Source: Arthrobacter sp. ISL-95
Lineage (GTDB): Bacteria; Actinomycetota; Actinomycetes; Actinomycetales; Micrococcaceae
Assembly: GCF_018613695.1 (NCBI RefSeq)
Contig: NZ_JAGGPR010000005.1
Coordinates: forward strand, 865,571 to 929,570
Reading direction: 5' to 3'
Length of the DNA stretch: 64,000 nt
In this document: positions 1 through 7,907 of the stretch, piece after piece
Position numbering within the stretch: position 1 is the stretch's first letter
Layout: each line of letters begins with the position of its first letter
Made by a program: the position numbers and the translations under genes
The notes under the pieces: generated by a model
Told to the model about the DNA's origin: nothing
The model's database searches: none
The model's input: only the letters and a program-made list of their open reading frames with translations

Positions 1-234
1 ACTGTCTTCAGCATCGGCGGCGTGGTGGCTCCGGCCGGTCGCATGGCCACAGTGATGACGGCGCTCGCCAGTGGAATCGTGGCCGGAACAGCGTTGGGCT
101 CCTACCTGGCCGGGCAATTGGCGCAAACGCAGGGACCGGGTGCGGCCTTCGTTGTTTCAATGGCTGCTGCGGCAGGACTGTTGCTGCTGGGTGTTCTTAC
201 GTCCTTGGTGATGAAGCGCCGGCCTCAGTCGTAG
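1..234 (+). CDS. MFS transporter, C-terminal fragment (5' truncated by window edge)
   Basis: An open frame enters from the left edge and stops at TAG 232-234, giving about 77 residues. It carries two hydrophobic segments: one around the stretch ending SYLAGQLAQ, and a second Ala/Leu-rich one just before the basic tail MKRRPQS. The conserved small-residue helix followed by a short loop and a last helix fits the final two transmembrane segments of a major facilitator superfamily carrier. Substrate cannot be inferred. The 3' end overlaps the convergent TetR-type gene by 10 bases, and TetR regulators commonly control neighbouring efflux pumps, but here the regulator is equally close to the amidohydrolase operon on its other side. 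Confidence 0.6.
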   Translation, partial: TVFSIGGVVAPAGRMATVMTALASGIVAGTALGSYLAGQLAQTQGPGAAFVVSMAAAAGLLLLGVLTSLVMKRRPQS

Positions 235-836
235 TGGAGTGCTCCTGCGAGTGAGACGGCCATGAGTTCCACCAAGCGGAGTGACCGTTCTTCATTGGGG
301 TCGGCCAAATGCTGCATGCTGATGCCGTCAATCCCGGAAATGAACAAGCGTGTAATGTCCTCCAAGTTGGCAGGGACAGGTTCTCCGGCGGCTTCGGCGG
401 CGGCACGGAAAAGCTCCAGTGTTGAGCTGACCCAGCCGTCGTACATGGAACGGTTCATGAGCAAGGCCTGGGGCTGGTCTTCGGTCTCTACACGGAATCG
501 CCGGAGCAGCAGTTCAAAGGTAGTGACCTGCTCATGCGGGTTCTCCAGCATGCGGCTCCAGATGCGTCGTGCATGGGCGCCCACAATGTGGCGTAATCCC
601 ATTCCGGGATCGGCCACGGGCTCCAAGGCCTTGGCGTAGTCCCTGCTGAGGAAGTTGTAGACCTCTTCAAGCAGTTCGTCCTTGCTCCGGAAGCAATAAT
701 GCAGTGCGGCAAGCGGGGCATCGGCTTCAGTGGCGATTCGTCGCGTGGTTGCAGAGGCGAGGCCGTCCTGGGCGATCACCCTTGCCGCGGCTTCGACGAA
801 TTGCAGCCGCCTTTCCTCGGCGGGAACCCTGGCCAT
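225..836 (-). CDS. TetR/AcrR family transcriptional regulator
   Basis: A 203-residue protein of typical TetR length. Residues about 8-55 form the helix-turn-helix domain: a helix with RRLQFVEAAARVIAQDG, then the recognition part ATTRRIATEADAPLAALHYCF, where the Tyr-Phe ending is the family hallmark. The remainder is a helical ligand-binding domain of the TetR_C type. The start is preceded by GAAGG at good spacing and further upstream by TAGGAT as a possible -10. The gene is divergent from the amidohydrolase/ABC/sulfatase operon, with about 200 bases between starts, so it is the likely local repressor of that operon; it could instead control the convergent MFS gene. The ligand is unknown. Confidence 0.85.
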   Translation of the reverse strand: MARVPAEERRLQFVEAAARVIAQDGLASATTRRIATEADAPLAALHYCFRSKDELLEEVYNFLSRDYAKALEPVADPGMGLRHIVGAHARRIWSRMLENPHEQVTTFELLLRRFRVETEDQPQALLMNRSMYDGWVSSTLELFRAAAEAAGEPVPANLEDITRLFISGIDGISMQHLADPNEERSLRLVELMAVSLAGALHYD

Positions 837-953
837 TCATTCACCTTCTTCTTTTTCACACGGTCTCATCGATCCTAGGCGCTATCCGACGTGGCGTCCG
901 TGCGACCGTGCCGGGGGCGGAGAACTCCTCGAAAGAAATTTTACGCCAAACCT

Positions 954-977
954 AGTCAAGTGACCCAGTCAAGCGAC
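954..977 (+). promoter_or_regulatory. Candidate TetR operator: 11-bp direct repeat in the divergent promoter region
   Basis: AGTCAAGTGAC (954-964) and AGTCAAGCGAC (967-977) are direct repeats with 10/11 identity and a 13-bp period. They sit about 60 bases before the amidohydrolase start, directly in front of a possible -10 box CATACT (977-982). A regulator bound here would cover the promoter of the amidohydrolase operon. That the TetR protein binds it is inference. Confidence 0.35.
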
Positions 978-1037
978 ATACTTCTTTCAGGAACGTTGTC
1001 TGCATCACATTCAGATGCGGTGAACTGAGGAGAACCG

Positions 1038-2735
1038 ATGGAAGATTTCGCTGATCTGGTGATCATGAATGCCTCGGTCCACACCATGGACCCGGCGGCA
1101 CCACATCGCAAAAGCGACGCCGTGGCCGTCAAGGGCGGCCGCATTGCCGCGCTGGGCTACAAAGAAGTGAGTCAGTGGATCGGGCCCGCCACACGCGTCA
1201 TCGATGCCGCGGGCGGTGCTGTCATTCCAGGCATCAACGACGCGCACCTGCACTTCGTTTCAGCGGCCATGGCCGCCTTTGGCTATGTGCGCTTGGAGCC
1301 GGCCGTGGCCCCTGACTGGGCGGCCGTGGTCGACGTCGTGGAGGCAGCGCCAGCGGGGGAGGACGACTGGGTGCGTGCCCATGGCTGGGACGAAGCCCTG
1401 CTGGGACCGGCGCAGGGGTTCCTGCTCGACGCCAGGCCGGACACGCCCGTGGTGGCCTTTGACAGCACAGGGCATCAGTTGTTGGCCAACAGGGAAGCCC
1501 TGAGAAGGGCCGGTATTGACGCCGCAACACCGGACGTTGACGGGGGTGTTATATCGAGGGCTTCCTGCGGCAGCCCTACCGGCCTGCTGCAGGACGGAGC
1601 CATGGAACTTCTCTCGCGGGCAATGCCACCGGTGCCTCGATCCACCCTGCAGCCCGCCCTGCTCGCATTGCAAGAGCACCTGCATTCGCTGGGTATCACC
1701 TCGCTCACCGATCCAGGCCTGGGTCCGGCAAGCGCGGGACTCATGGATGGCGCAGGTTCGACGGCGGCACTTGAGTTACTGGGCGACCTCGCCGAGTCGA
1801 ACCAACTGACGCTGCGTATCAATGTCCTGATGCTCTTCGCGGGAACCGGGGGAGCTAATGCCCATGCGGTTGAGGCAGGCCTGCACAGCGGACTGGCGGC
1901 TGCGTACACGAACCGCGGCATCAATCCGGAGCAGTTGCGGATCGCGGGCGTCAAGATCTTTGCCGATGGCATTCCCCGCAGCGGCACCGCGTGGATGAGC
2001 GAGCCCTACGGCAAGGCGTGCACACACGGCAGCCTGGTGATCCAAGGGGCCACCGACGCCCAGCGGGTCGCGGAACTGCAAAGAATACTGGGGCTGATCA
2101 ATGACGCCGGGTTGCAAGCAGGAGTGCACGCCACCGGCGACGCAGCCACTGCAGCCGCAGTTGAAGCGATCGTCGCAGTGGCTGACGGTCCCGCAAAAGT
2201 TCCACCATCATCAGGGAACCGCCACTACATCATTCATGGTGCCTTCGGTGATCCCGGGACGCTTCACACCATGGCTACGCACGGCATTGGCTACAGCACC
2301 AACCCCCTCATCCGCCAAGAGGCCGGGGACATCATGCGCCAGGTTCTCGGTGAGGATCGCTTCTCCCGCCATCAGCCCCTGCATTCAGCGTTGGGAGCCG
2401 GAGTTCGTTTCAACCTTGCCTCCGATGCTCCCGTCACCGGTACCGATTGGCGGCGCACGGTGGTGGCAGCCGTGCGACGGGCCACTCGTTCCCAGCCGGG
2501 CAATCCGCGGGATCCGGAGCGGATTACCGGATTGCAGGCATTGGCTGCCATGACCACCAACGCTGCCTGGCAGGACCATGCGGAGCACTTCAAGGGTGCT
2601 TTGACACCGGGCATGACAGCAGATTTGTGCTTGCTGTCCAACCCCTGGCCGGTGGATGAGGACATGGAAAAGCTCCTCGACACGGAGGTCAAGCTCACCC
2701 TGAGCGGTGGCCGCATAGTCCACCAGTCGGCATAG
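1038..2735 (+). CDS. Amidohydrolase family protein (YtcJ-like)
   Basis: A 565-residue metal-dependent amidohydrolase of the YtcJ-like group. The N-terminal beta strand region (LVIMNASVHTMDP) and the metal motif DAHLHF (HxH) near residue 75 are seen, followed by a conserved mid-protein region with VHATGD and IIHGAFGD, which supply further metal-binding histidines, and LASDAP near residue 460, which supplies the catalytic aspartate. The C-terminal strand domain ends with LSGGRIV. The start has an excellent ribosome site (GAGGAGA, 6 bases before ATG). It heads an operon with an ABC importer and a sulfatase and probably hydrolyses a C-N bond in the imported compound or a product of it. The substrate is unknown. 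The family is broad, and cytosolic location is expected because no signal peptide is seen. Confidence 0.85.
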   Translation: MEDFADLVIMNASVHTMDPAAPHRKSDAVAVKGGRIAALGYKEVSQWIGPATRVIDAAGGAVIPGINDAHLHFVSAAMAAFGYVRLEPAVAPDWAAVVDVVEAAPAGEDDWVRAHGWDEALLGPAQGFLLDARPDTPVVAFDSTGHQLLANREALRRAGIDAATPDVDGGVISRASCGSPTGLLQDGAMELLSRAMPPVPRSTLQPALLALQEHLHSLGITSLTDPGLGPASAGLMDGAGSTAALELLGDLAESNQLTLRINVLMLFAGTGGANAHAVEAGLHSGLAAAYTNRGINPEQLRIAGVKIFADGIPRSGTAWMSEPYGKACTHGSLVIQGATDAQRVAELQRILGLINDAGLQAGVHATGDAATAAAVEAIVAVADGPAKVPPSSGNRHYIIHGAFGDPGTLHTMATHGIGYSTNPLIRQEAGDIMRQVLGEDRFSRHQPLHSALGAGVRFNLASDAPVTGTDWRRTVVAAVRRATRSQPGNPRDPERITGLQALAAMTTNAAWQDHAEHFKGALTPGMTADLCLLSNPWPVDEDMEKLLDTEVKLTLSGGRIVHQSA

Positions 2736-2766
2736 TCCACCAGTCCGCGTAGTCCACCAAGCAACC
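2716..2766 (+). repeat. 17-bp tandem repeat, three copies, across the amidohydrolase stop codon
   Basis: Three consecutive 17-bp units begin at 2716, 2733 and 2750, each opening with TAGTCCACCA. The first two differ at 2 of 17 positions and the third is degenerate after ten bases. The stop codon TAG (2733-2735) is the first three bases of the second unit, so the expansion lies at the gene's very 3' end and the rest falls in the spacer to the next gene. It looks like replication slippage. Confidence 0.75.
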
Positions 2767-2810
2767 AGCTAGAACATTCCCTTCCAACCATTCGTGATTC
2801 AAGGAGCACC

Positions 2811-3803
2811 ATGCGACGCACTATTCCCTTGGCCCTGGCCGCAGTTTTGTCCATGACGTTGGCCGCCTGCGGTGGCGGCTCGGGCCCGGCCGCCGCCCCC
2901 GCAGCCGACGGGACCACCACCCTGAAGGTGGGCACCATTGGCATCGGGTCGGACGCCGGTATCCGCCTCGCAGCTGACAAAGGCTACTTCAAGGAACAGG
3001 GTCTCAACGTCGAGATTTCTGTCATTGCCAACCCACCGGCCGGCATTGCAGCTGCACAGAGCGGTCAGATTGATCTCACCTACACTCCCTCCATCCCGCT
3101 GTTGAATGCGTTGAGCCAGAACGTGCCGCTCAAGATCATCGCCGCAGCCGACGGCTACAAGGACGGTGCCAGCGAAGGGGCGGACCTCAACCGTGTAGAT
3201 GACACCGGACTGCTGGTTCAGCAGGCCTCGGCCATCAACAGGCCCAAGGACCTGGAAGGAAAGAGCGTCAGCGTGCCCGCGCGCAAAGCACAGTTGGAGG
3301 TCACGGTCAGCAAACTCGTCAAGGACGACGGCGGCGATCCTGCCAAGGTGAACTGGATGGTCCTTGATCCGTCCTCGGCACTCCAATCACTTAATTCCGG
3401 ACGGGTGGACGCCGCATCGCTTGTTGCTCCGTTCACGTCCAAGGCCGCCGCGGAGGGCAACAGGCTCCTGGCCTCGCCCGGCGTCGAGTTCTTTGAACAG
3501 GGCGCGATTGGCCTCTGGGTCGCCGGGGCGAACACGGTGAAGTCCAAAGAGAAGGCGTTGGAGGGTTTCAAGGCCGCCATCTACAAGGCGAACGCTTACG
3601 CCAACGGCCACGTCGACGAAGCGCAGCAGCTTAGTGCCGAGATCACCAAGACTCCGCTGGACGTCGTTAAATCCGGTGCTGTGAACTACTGGCCGGAAGA
3701 GGTCCGCCTTGAAGACATCGAGCGCGCCAACAAGAATCTTGCCGACCTCGGATTCCTGAGTGCGCCTGTGAAGCTGCCGGCTGACGTTATCTTCGGGAAG
3801 TAG
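2811..3803 (+). CDS. ABC transporter substrate-binding lipoprotein (SsuA/NMT1-like)
   Basis: A 330-residue periplasmic-type binding protein. Residues 1-20 are a lipoprotein signal peptide with basic MRR start, hydrophobic core and lipobox LAAC (Cys20), followed by a Gly/Ala linker. The mature part opens with TTLKVGTIGIGSDAG and contains KGYFKEQGLNVEI, the pattern of the SsuA/ThiY/NMT1 family that binds sulfonates, nitrate, taurine or thiamine precursors. AAGGAG lies 6 bases before the ATG. It is followed by two permeases and an ATPase of the matching family, so this is a complete importer. A sulfatase in the same operon makes an organosulfur ligand plausible, but that is inference. Confidence 0.88.
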   Translation: MRRTIPLALAAVLSMTLAACGGGSGPAAAPAADGTTTLKVGTIGIGSDAGIRLAADKGYFKEQGLNVEISVIANPPAGIAAAQSGQIDLTYTPSIPLLNALSQNVPLKIIAAADGYKDGASEGADLNRVDDTGLLVQQASAINRPKDLEGKSVSVPARKAQLEVTVSKLVKDDGGDPAKVNWMVLDPSSALQSLNSGRVDAASLVAPFTSKAAAEGNRLLASPGVEFFEQGAIGLWVAGANTVKSKEKALEGFKAAIYKANAYANGHVDEAQQLSAEITKTPLDVVKSGAVNYWPEEVRLEDIERANKNLADLGFLSAPVKLPADVIFGK

Positions 3804-3829
3804 CCCGGAAGCGACATGGGAGATTCATC

Positions 3830-4603
3830 ATGAAAGCATCCATCCGCCCTTATGCGTTCAGTGCCTTGGGCATCGCCGGAGCCTTGGTCATCTGGCAGGT
3901 TCTCGCTACTGCCCAGGTGGCAGGAAACGCCCTGCCGTCGGCCACCACGGTGTTCACTACACTCGCGACAATTCTGGGCACAGGCACTTTCTGGTCCGCT
4001 CTTGGCGCCACCATCGGCATCGCATTGCTCGCGCTGGCTCTGGCGGCGTTGGCGGGAGTAGTCCTCGGGTTGCTCATAGGCAGCTTCGAATCCGTCCGGT
4101 ACGCCACCTTGGCGGTGTTGGAATTCCTGAAGCCCGTCCCGCCCATCGTTATCCTTCCCCTCGCGGTGCTGGTGCTTGGTCCCACTGCTGAGATGGCGCT
4201 CTTCCTGGTGGTCTTCGGGTGTTTGCTCCCTATCGTGATGCAGACAGTGGATGGTGTTCAGGGGACCGACCCCGTGGCACGGGATACTGCCCGCTCCTAC
4301 GGCATGGGCGAGGGAGAAATCCTGGCACGCGTGGTTTTGCCCAGTGCCATGCCCTACATCGGTACGGCCATGAGGTTGGCAGCTCCTGCCGCCCTGGTGG
4401 TCACGGTAGTTGCAGGCCTCCTTGGCGGCGGCCCGGGACTGGGCCAAACCATTTACCAGGCACAAGCGGCAGGTGACTACGCCAGTCTCTACGGATTGGT
4501 GATTGTCCTCGGCGTCCTGGGTCTGTTATTCCAAGGTGCCACTAGGCTGGCCGAACGCCGGGTCCTGCATTGGCATGAGTCCTACCGGGAAGTGGTGCCT
4601 TGA
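3830..4603 (+). CDS. ABC transporter permease (SsuC-like)
   Basis: A 257-residue membrane protein with about six hydrophobic segments, typical for BPD_transp_1 permeases of the nitrate/sulfonate/taurine type. The cytoplasmic EAA-like loop that docks the ATPase is seen around residues 145-170 (GTDPVARDTARSYGMGEGEI then RVVLPSAMPYI). A ribosome site GGGAG lies about 9 bases before the ATG. It forms a heteromeric pair with the next permease, whose start codon overlaps this gene's stop (TGATG), so the two are probably translationally coupled. Confidence 0.88.
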   Translation: MKASIRPYAFSALGIAGALVIWQVLATAQVAGNALPSATTVFTTLATILGTGTFWSALGATIGIALLALALAALAGVVLGLLIGSFESVRYATLAVLEFLKPVPPIVILPLAVLVLGPTAEMALFLVVFGCLLPIVMQTVDGVQGTDPVARDTARSYGMGEGEILARVVLPSAMPYIGTAMRLAAPAALVVTVVAGLLGGGPGLGQTIYQAQAAGDYASLYGLVIVLGVLGLLFQGATRLAERRVLHWHESYREVVP

Positions 4604-5382
4604 TGAGAAACGTCGCAATACGAAACTGGGTAATCGGTACGGGCACTCCGGTGCTGCTGTTGGCGGCCTGGTGGTTCCTTTCCGCCAACTCCACAGATCC
4701 TTTTTTCCCGCCGCTGGAAACCATCCTCATCCGTTTCCAGGAGCTGTGGCTGTTTGACCACTTCCAGTCCGATGTCCTCCTTAGCTTGGGAAATCTGTTC
4801 CTGGGCTTCGCCATCGCAGCGGTGGTTGGGGTCGCAGTGGGGTTCGCCACTGCGTTGGTGCCTCCGGTCCGCTGGATGATAGATCCGTTGATCCACTTCC
4901 TCCGCGGTATTCCCCCTGTGGCGCTGGTGCCGATCTTCATCTCGCTCATCGGTTTCGGTACCCAAATGCGCGTGACCAGCATCGCCTTGGCGGCATTGTT
5001 TCCCACCATGATCGCCACCGTGGACGGCATCCGGAGCGTCAGCAACGATCTCATGGACGTTGCCAGGGTTTACCGGCTGAGTCGAAAGGAGCGCGTGTTC
5101 AATGTCCTGTTGCCGGCGGCGATGCCCCAGATCTTCTCAGGACTGCAGGTGAGCCTTCAGGTGGCCTTTATCGTGATGATCGCCAGCGAGATGCTGGGCA
5201 GTTCGCAGGGTATCGGTGCCATGACCTTACTGGCACAGCAGAGCTTCATGACCGCTGACATGTGGGCAGGCATCCTGCTCCTGGGTGTTATCGGATTCCT
5301 GGTCAACATCCTTTTCAGCCTGCTCAAGCGCAAGGTTCTGTCCTGGTACATCGGATCCCGTCGCATGGCGCGTGCAGCATGA
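4603..5382 (+). CDS. ABC transporter permease (SsuC-like), second subunit
   Basis: A 259-residue permease with a first hydrophobic helix (TPVLLLAAWWFLSA), about five more membrane segments, and an EAA-like loop (DLMDVARVYRLSRKERV then VLLPAAMPQIFSG). An in-frame TTG lies one codon upstream, but ATG 4603 overlaps the previous stop by one base and is the natural coupled start. It resembles the first permease in length and fold, so the importer uses a heterodimeric membrane channel. Its stop overlaps the start of the ATPase gene (ATGA). Confidence 0.87.
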   Translation: MRNVAIRNWVIGTGTPVLLLAAWWFLSANSTDPFFPPLETILIRFQELWLFDHFQSDVLLSLGNLFLGFAIAAVVGVAVGFATALVPPVRWMIDPLIHFLRGIPPVALVPIFISLIGFGTQMRVTSIALAALFPTMIATVDGIRSVSNDLMDVARVYRLSRKERVFNVLLPAAMPQIFSGLQVSLQVAFIVMIASEMLGSSQGIGAMTLLAQQSFMTADMWAGILLLGVIGFLVNILFSLLKRKVLSWYIGSRRMARAA

Positions 5383-6233
5383 GCGCCCGGCCGGCCCCGC
5401 CCCTTCCCCTCCGAAACAGAAAGTCCACCATGGCACAGCAACCAGAAACCCGCATCAGTGCGACCACACCGCGGTTGGACGTGGCGCATCTCGCCAAGAC
5501 CTACGGCAGCGGCGAAAAATCACACACAGTGATCGAAGACCTCACCTTCACCGTGGATGCCGGCGAAGTTGTCTGCATCGTCGGTCCATCAGGGGTTGGA
5601 AAGACCACACTTCTCAAATGCTTGGCAGGGCTTCATCCGGCAAGCAGCGGACGGGCAGCCATTGACGGGCGAACCATCAGCGGACCGCCTCCGGAGATGG
5701 CTCTGGTATTCCAGGACTACAACCGTTCGCTCATGCCATGGCTCACTGTCCGGAAGAACCTGGTCCTTCCGCTGCGGCACCTTAAGTTGCCGGCAGCGGA
5801 ACTGAAGGAGCGCTGCGACAGTGCCCTGGCCGCCGTCGGTCTGTCCCACGCCGACAACCAGTATCCGTGGCAGTTGTCCGGCGGCATGCAGCAACGCGTG
5901 GCGATCGCCCGTGCGCTGGCGTATCGGCCGGAGATCCTCATCATGGACGAGCCTTTCGCCTCAGTGGACGCGCAGACCCGGTTTGACCTGGAGGATCTGT
6001 GCCTGAAGATCCGAAAGGACTTCAACATGACCATTTTGGTGGTGACCCACGACATCGATGAGGCTGTGTACCTTGCGGACCGCGTAGTGGTCCTCGGTTC
6101 CCGGCCCGCCCGCGTACTCAAGGTGGTGGACGTGGACCTGCCGGCGCCACGGGATCAAATCACTACACGTTCTTTGCCGGACTTCGCCCGGCAGCGCACC
6201 GAAGTGCTGTCCCTTATCAAGAGGCCCGCATGA
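5379..6233 (+). CDS. ABC transporter ATP-binding protein (SsuB-like)
   Basis: The ATPase of the importer, 284 residues from ATG 5379, which overlaps the permease stop as ATGA. A second in-frame ATG at 5430 would give 267 residues and start closer to the conserved domain, so the first 17 residues (Pro/Arg-rich) may not be translated. Walker A is GPSGVGKTT, the signature is LSGGMQQRVAIARAL, and Walker B is ILIMDEPFASVD, followed by a switch histidine in VVTHDIDEA. The family matches nitrate/sulfonate/taurine importers. The stop overlaps the sulfatase start by four bases, which ties the enzyme to the transporter. Confidence 0.88.
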   Translation: MSARPAPPLPLRNRKSTMAQQPETRISATTPRLDVAHLAKTYGSGEKSHTVIEDLTFTVDAGEVVCIVGPSGVGKTTLLKCLAGLHPASSGRAAIDGRTISGPPPEMALVFQDYNRSLMPWLTVRKNLVLPLRHLKLPAAELKERCDSALAAVGLSHADNQYPWQLSGGMQQRVAIARALAYRPEILIMDEPFASVDAQTRFDLEDLCLKIRKDFNMTILVVTHDIDEAVYLADRVVVLGSRPARVLKVVDVDLPAPRDQITTRSLPDFARQRTEVLSLIKRPA

Positions 6234-7840
6234 CGGCGCAGCAACCGGCAGCGGCCAACCGCCGGCCCAATGTCCTGTTCATCATCGCGGACCAGCTCCG
6301 GGCAGACCACCTTGGCTTCGGCGGAAACGCCACTGTCAAGACTCCAAACCTGGATGCGCTCGCATCCAAGAGCGTAGTTTTCGAGAACGCCACGGTGGCC
6401 AACCCCACATGCATGCCCAACCGTGCCAGCCTGATGACCGGCCGGTGGCCTTCGGCCCACGGCACGCGCTGCAACGGCATCACCCTTGATCCGCTGACGC
6501 AGACAGTTCCAGGCTCCCTGGGGGCGGGCGGCTACCACACGGTGGGCGTGGGGAAGCTGCATCACCAGAACATGGGCTGGGAGTTTGAGCCACACCAGGC
6601 CGAGGAGATTCGGGCTACGGACCCCCTGTTGTTGGACGCCGGTGTCAGCGATGCCCGCCGTCGGAGCTTTGCTCCGGGCTGGGATCAGTGGGAGAACCGC
6701 GACGCTCACGATGCCCGTTTCATACCGCTCCCCGCCGACTACTACGGATACAAGCACGTGGACCTTGTGATCGGCCATGGTGACCGGCCAGGCGGCCACT
6801 ACGTCCATTGGGCACGGGAACGCGGCGTTGACCCCGAATCGCTGGGAGGTCCGGGAAATTCGTCCAGCACGTACGGCGGCTGGGACCAGGTGTATCAGAC
6901 GGCTATCCCGGCTGATGTGCACCCCACGAGTTATGTGAGTGAGAAGGCAATCGAGCACCTGAAGGATGCCGCGGGCCAGGACCAGCCCTTCTTCATGTTC
7001 GTGTCCTTCCCGGATCCTCATCATCCGTTCTCGCCTCCGGCAGGCTATTCAGACCTTTACCATCCGGAGGACCCGCCGCTCCCGCTTGGCTTTGAGCAGG
7101 ACCATGCTGCCTCACCTGACCACGTCCGGAACATGATGGAGCACCGCGGTGAGCCGAACATGGACCCCACCATGACGTGGGCGGCTACAGAGGAACAATA
7201 CAGGTTCGCGGCGGCCGCCCAATATGGCCTGATCACCATGATGGACGAGCACATTGGCCGGATCCTGGATGAGCTGGACCGTCAAGGACTGGCCGAGGAC
7301 ACCATCGTGGTGTTCACCAGCGATCACGGTGATCTCTTTGGTGACCACGGGCTCATGCTGAAGCATTTTGTCCACTATCGCGCGGTGACCAACGTCCCGT
7401 TGCTGGTGCACCTTCCCGGGACCTCACCACGGCGTACAGGGGCCTTGGTTTCCAGCGCGGATTTGGCCCCGACGCTTCTGGAGCTCACCGGTTCCAAAGG
7501 GTACAGGGGAATTCAGGGTCGTTCCATTGTGCCTCTGCTGCACGGGGACACCGATCATCATCGGGACGCGCTCTTGGTGGAGGAAGAACAACCATTTGGC
7601 TTGGACGGACTGCCGGGACCAGTCCGTATGCGGACGGTCATCACAGTTGAGGGGAGGCTGACCCGCTACTTCGGCGCAGGGATTGCCGAGCTTTACCATC
7701 ACGGCGAAGACCCTGGGGAGCTGGTCAACCGTGCCGGCGATCCCGCCTATGCCGGATTGGAAGAGCGGCTGTTGCGAACCATGGTGGACGAGATGGCGGC
7801 CCTCGCGGACCAGGGCACGGCACCAACGGCGGCGGCTTAG
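6230..7840 (+). CDS. Type I sulfatase (formylglycine-dependent)
   Basis: A 536-residue sulfatase-like hydrolase. Near the N-terminus is NVLFIIADQLRADHLG, whose Asp21 is a metal ligand. The maturation motif CMPNR at residues 61-65 fits C-x-P-x-R, so Cys61 is the residue expected to be oxidised to formylglycine; the following ASLMTGR is also conserved. SDHGD around residue 364 supplies later metal ligands (Asp365, His366). No signal peptide is seen, so it should act in the cytosol on an imported sulfate ester (or phosphonate ester, since the fold is shared with that group). ATG overlaps the ATPase stop (ATGA). The sulfatase-modifying enzyme is not in this window. The exact substrate is not predictable. 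Confidence 0.88.
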   Translation: MTAQQPAAANRRPNVLFIIADQLRADHLGFGGNATVKTPNLDALASKSVVFENATVANPTCMPNRASLMTGRWPSAHGTRCNGITLDPLTQTVPGSLGAGGYHTVGVGKLHHQNMGWEFEPHQAEEIRATDPLLLDAGVSDARRRSFAPGWDQWENRDAHDARFIPLPADYYGYKHVDLVIGHGDRPGGHYVHWARERGVDPESLGGPGNSSSTYGGWDQVYQTAIPADVHPTSYVSEKAIEHLKDAAGQDQPFFMFVSFPDPHHPFSPPAGYSDLYHPEDPPLPLGFEQDHAASPDHVRNMMEHRGEPNMDPTMTWAATEEQYRFAAAAQYGLITMMDEHIGRILDELDRQGLAEDTIVVFTSDHGDLFGDHGLMLKHFVHYRAVTNVPLLVHLPGTSPRRTGALVSSADLAPTLLELTGSKGYRGIQGRSIVPLLHGDTDHHRDALLVEEEQPFGLDGLPGPVRMRTVITVEGRLTRYFGAGIAELYHHGEDPGELVNRAGDPAYAGLEERLLRTMVDEMAALADQGTAPTAAA

Positions 7841-7865
7841 TCAATGGTTAGGGCGGCTTAGTCAA
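7831..7865 (+). repeat. 14-bp direct repeat around the sulfatase stop codon
   Basis: GGCGGCTTAGTCAA occurs at 7831-7844 and again at 7852-7865, separated by 7 bases. The first copy contains the sulfatase stop TAG (7838-7840). As with the repeat behind the amidohydrolase gene, it looks like a short slippage duplication of a 3' gene end. Confidence 0.7.
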
Positions 7866-7907
7866 AAGTTCGACGGCGGCCGCTGGATTTGTCGGTCCAG
7901 CGAGCCG

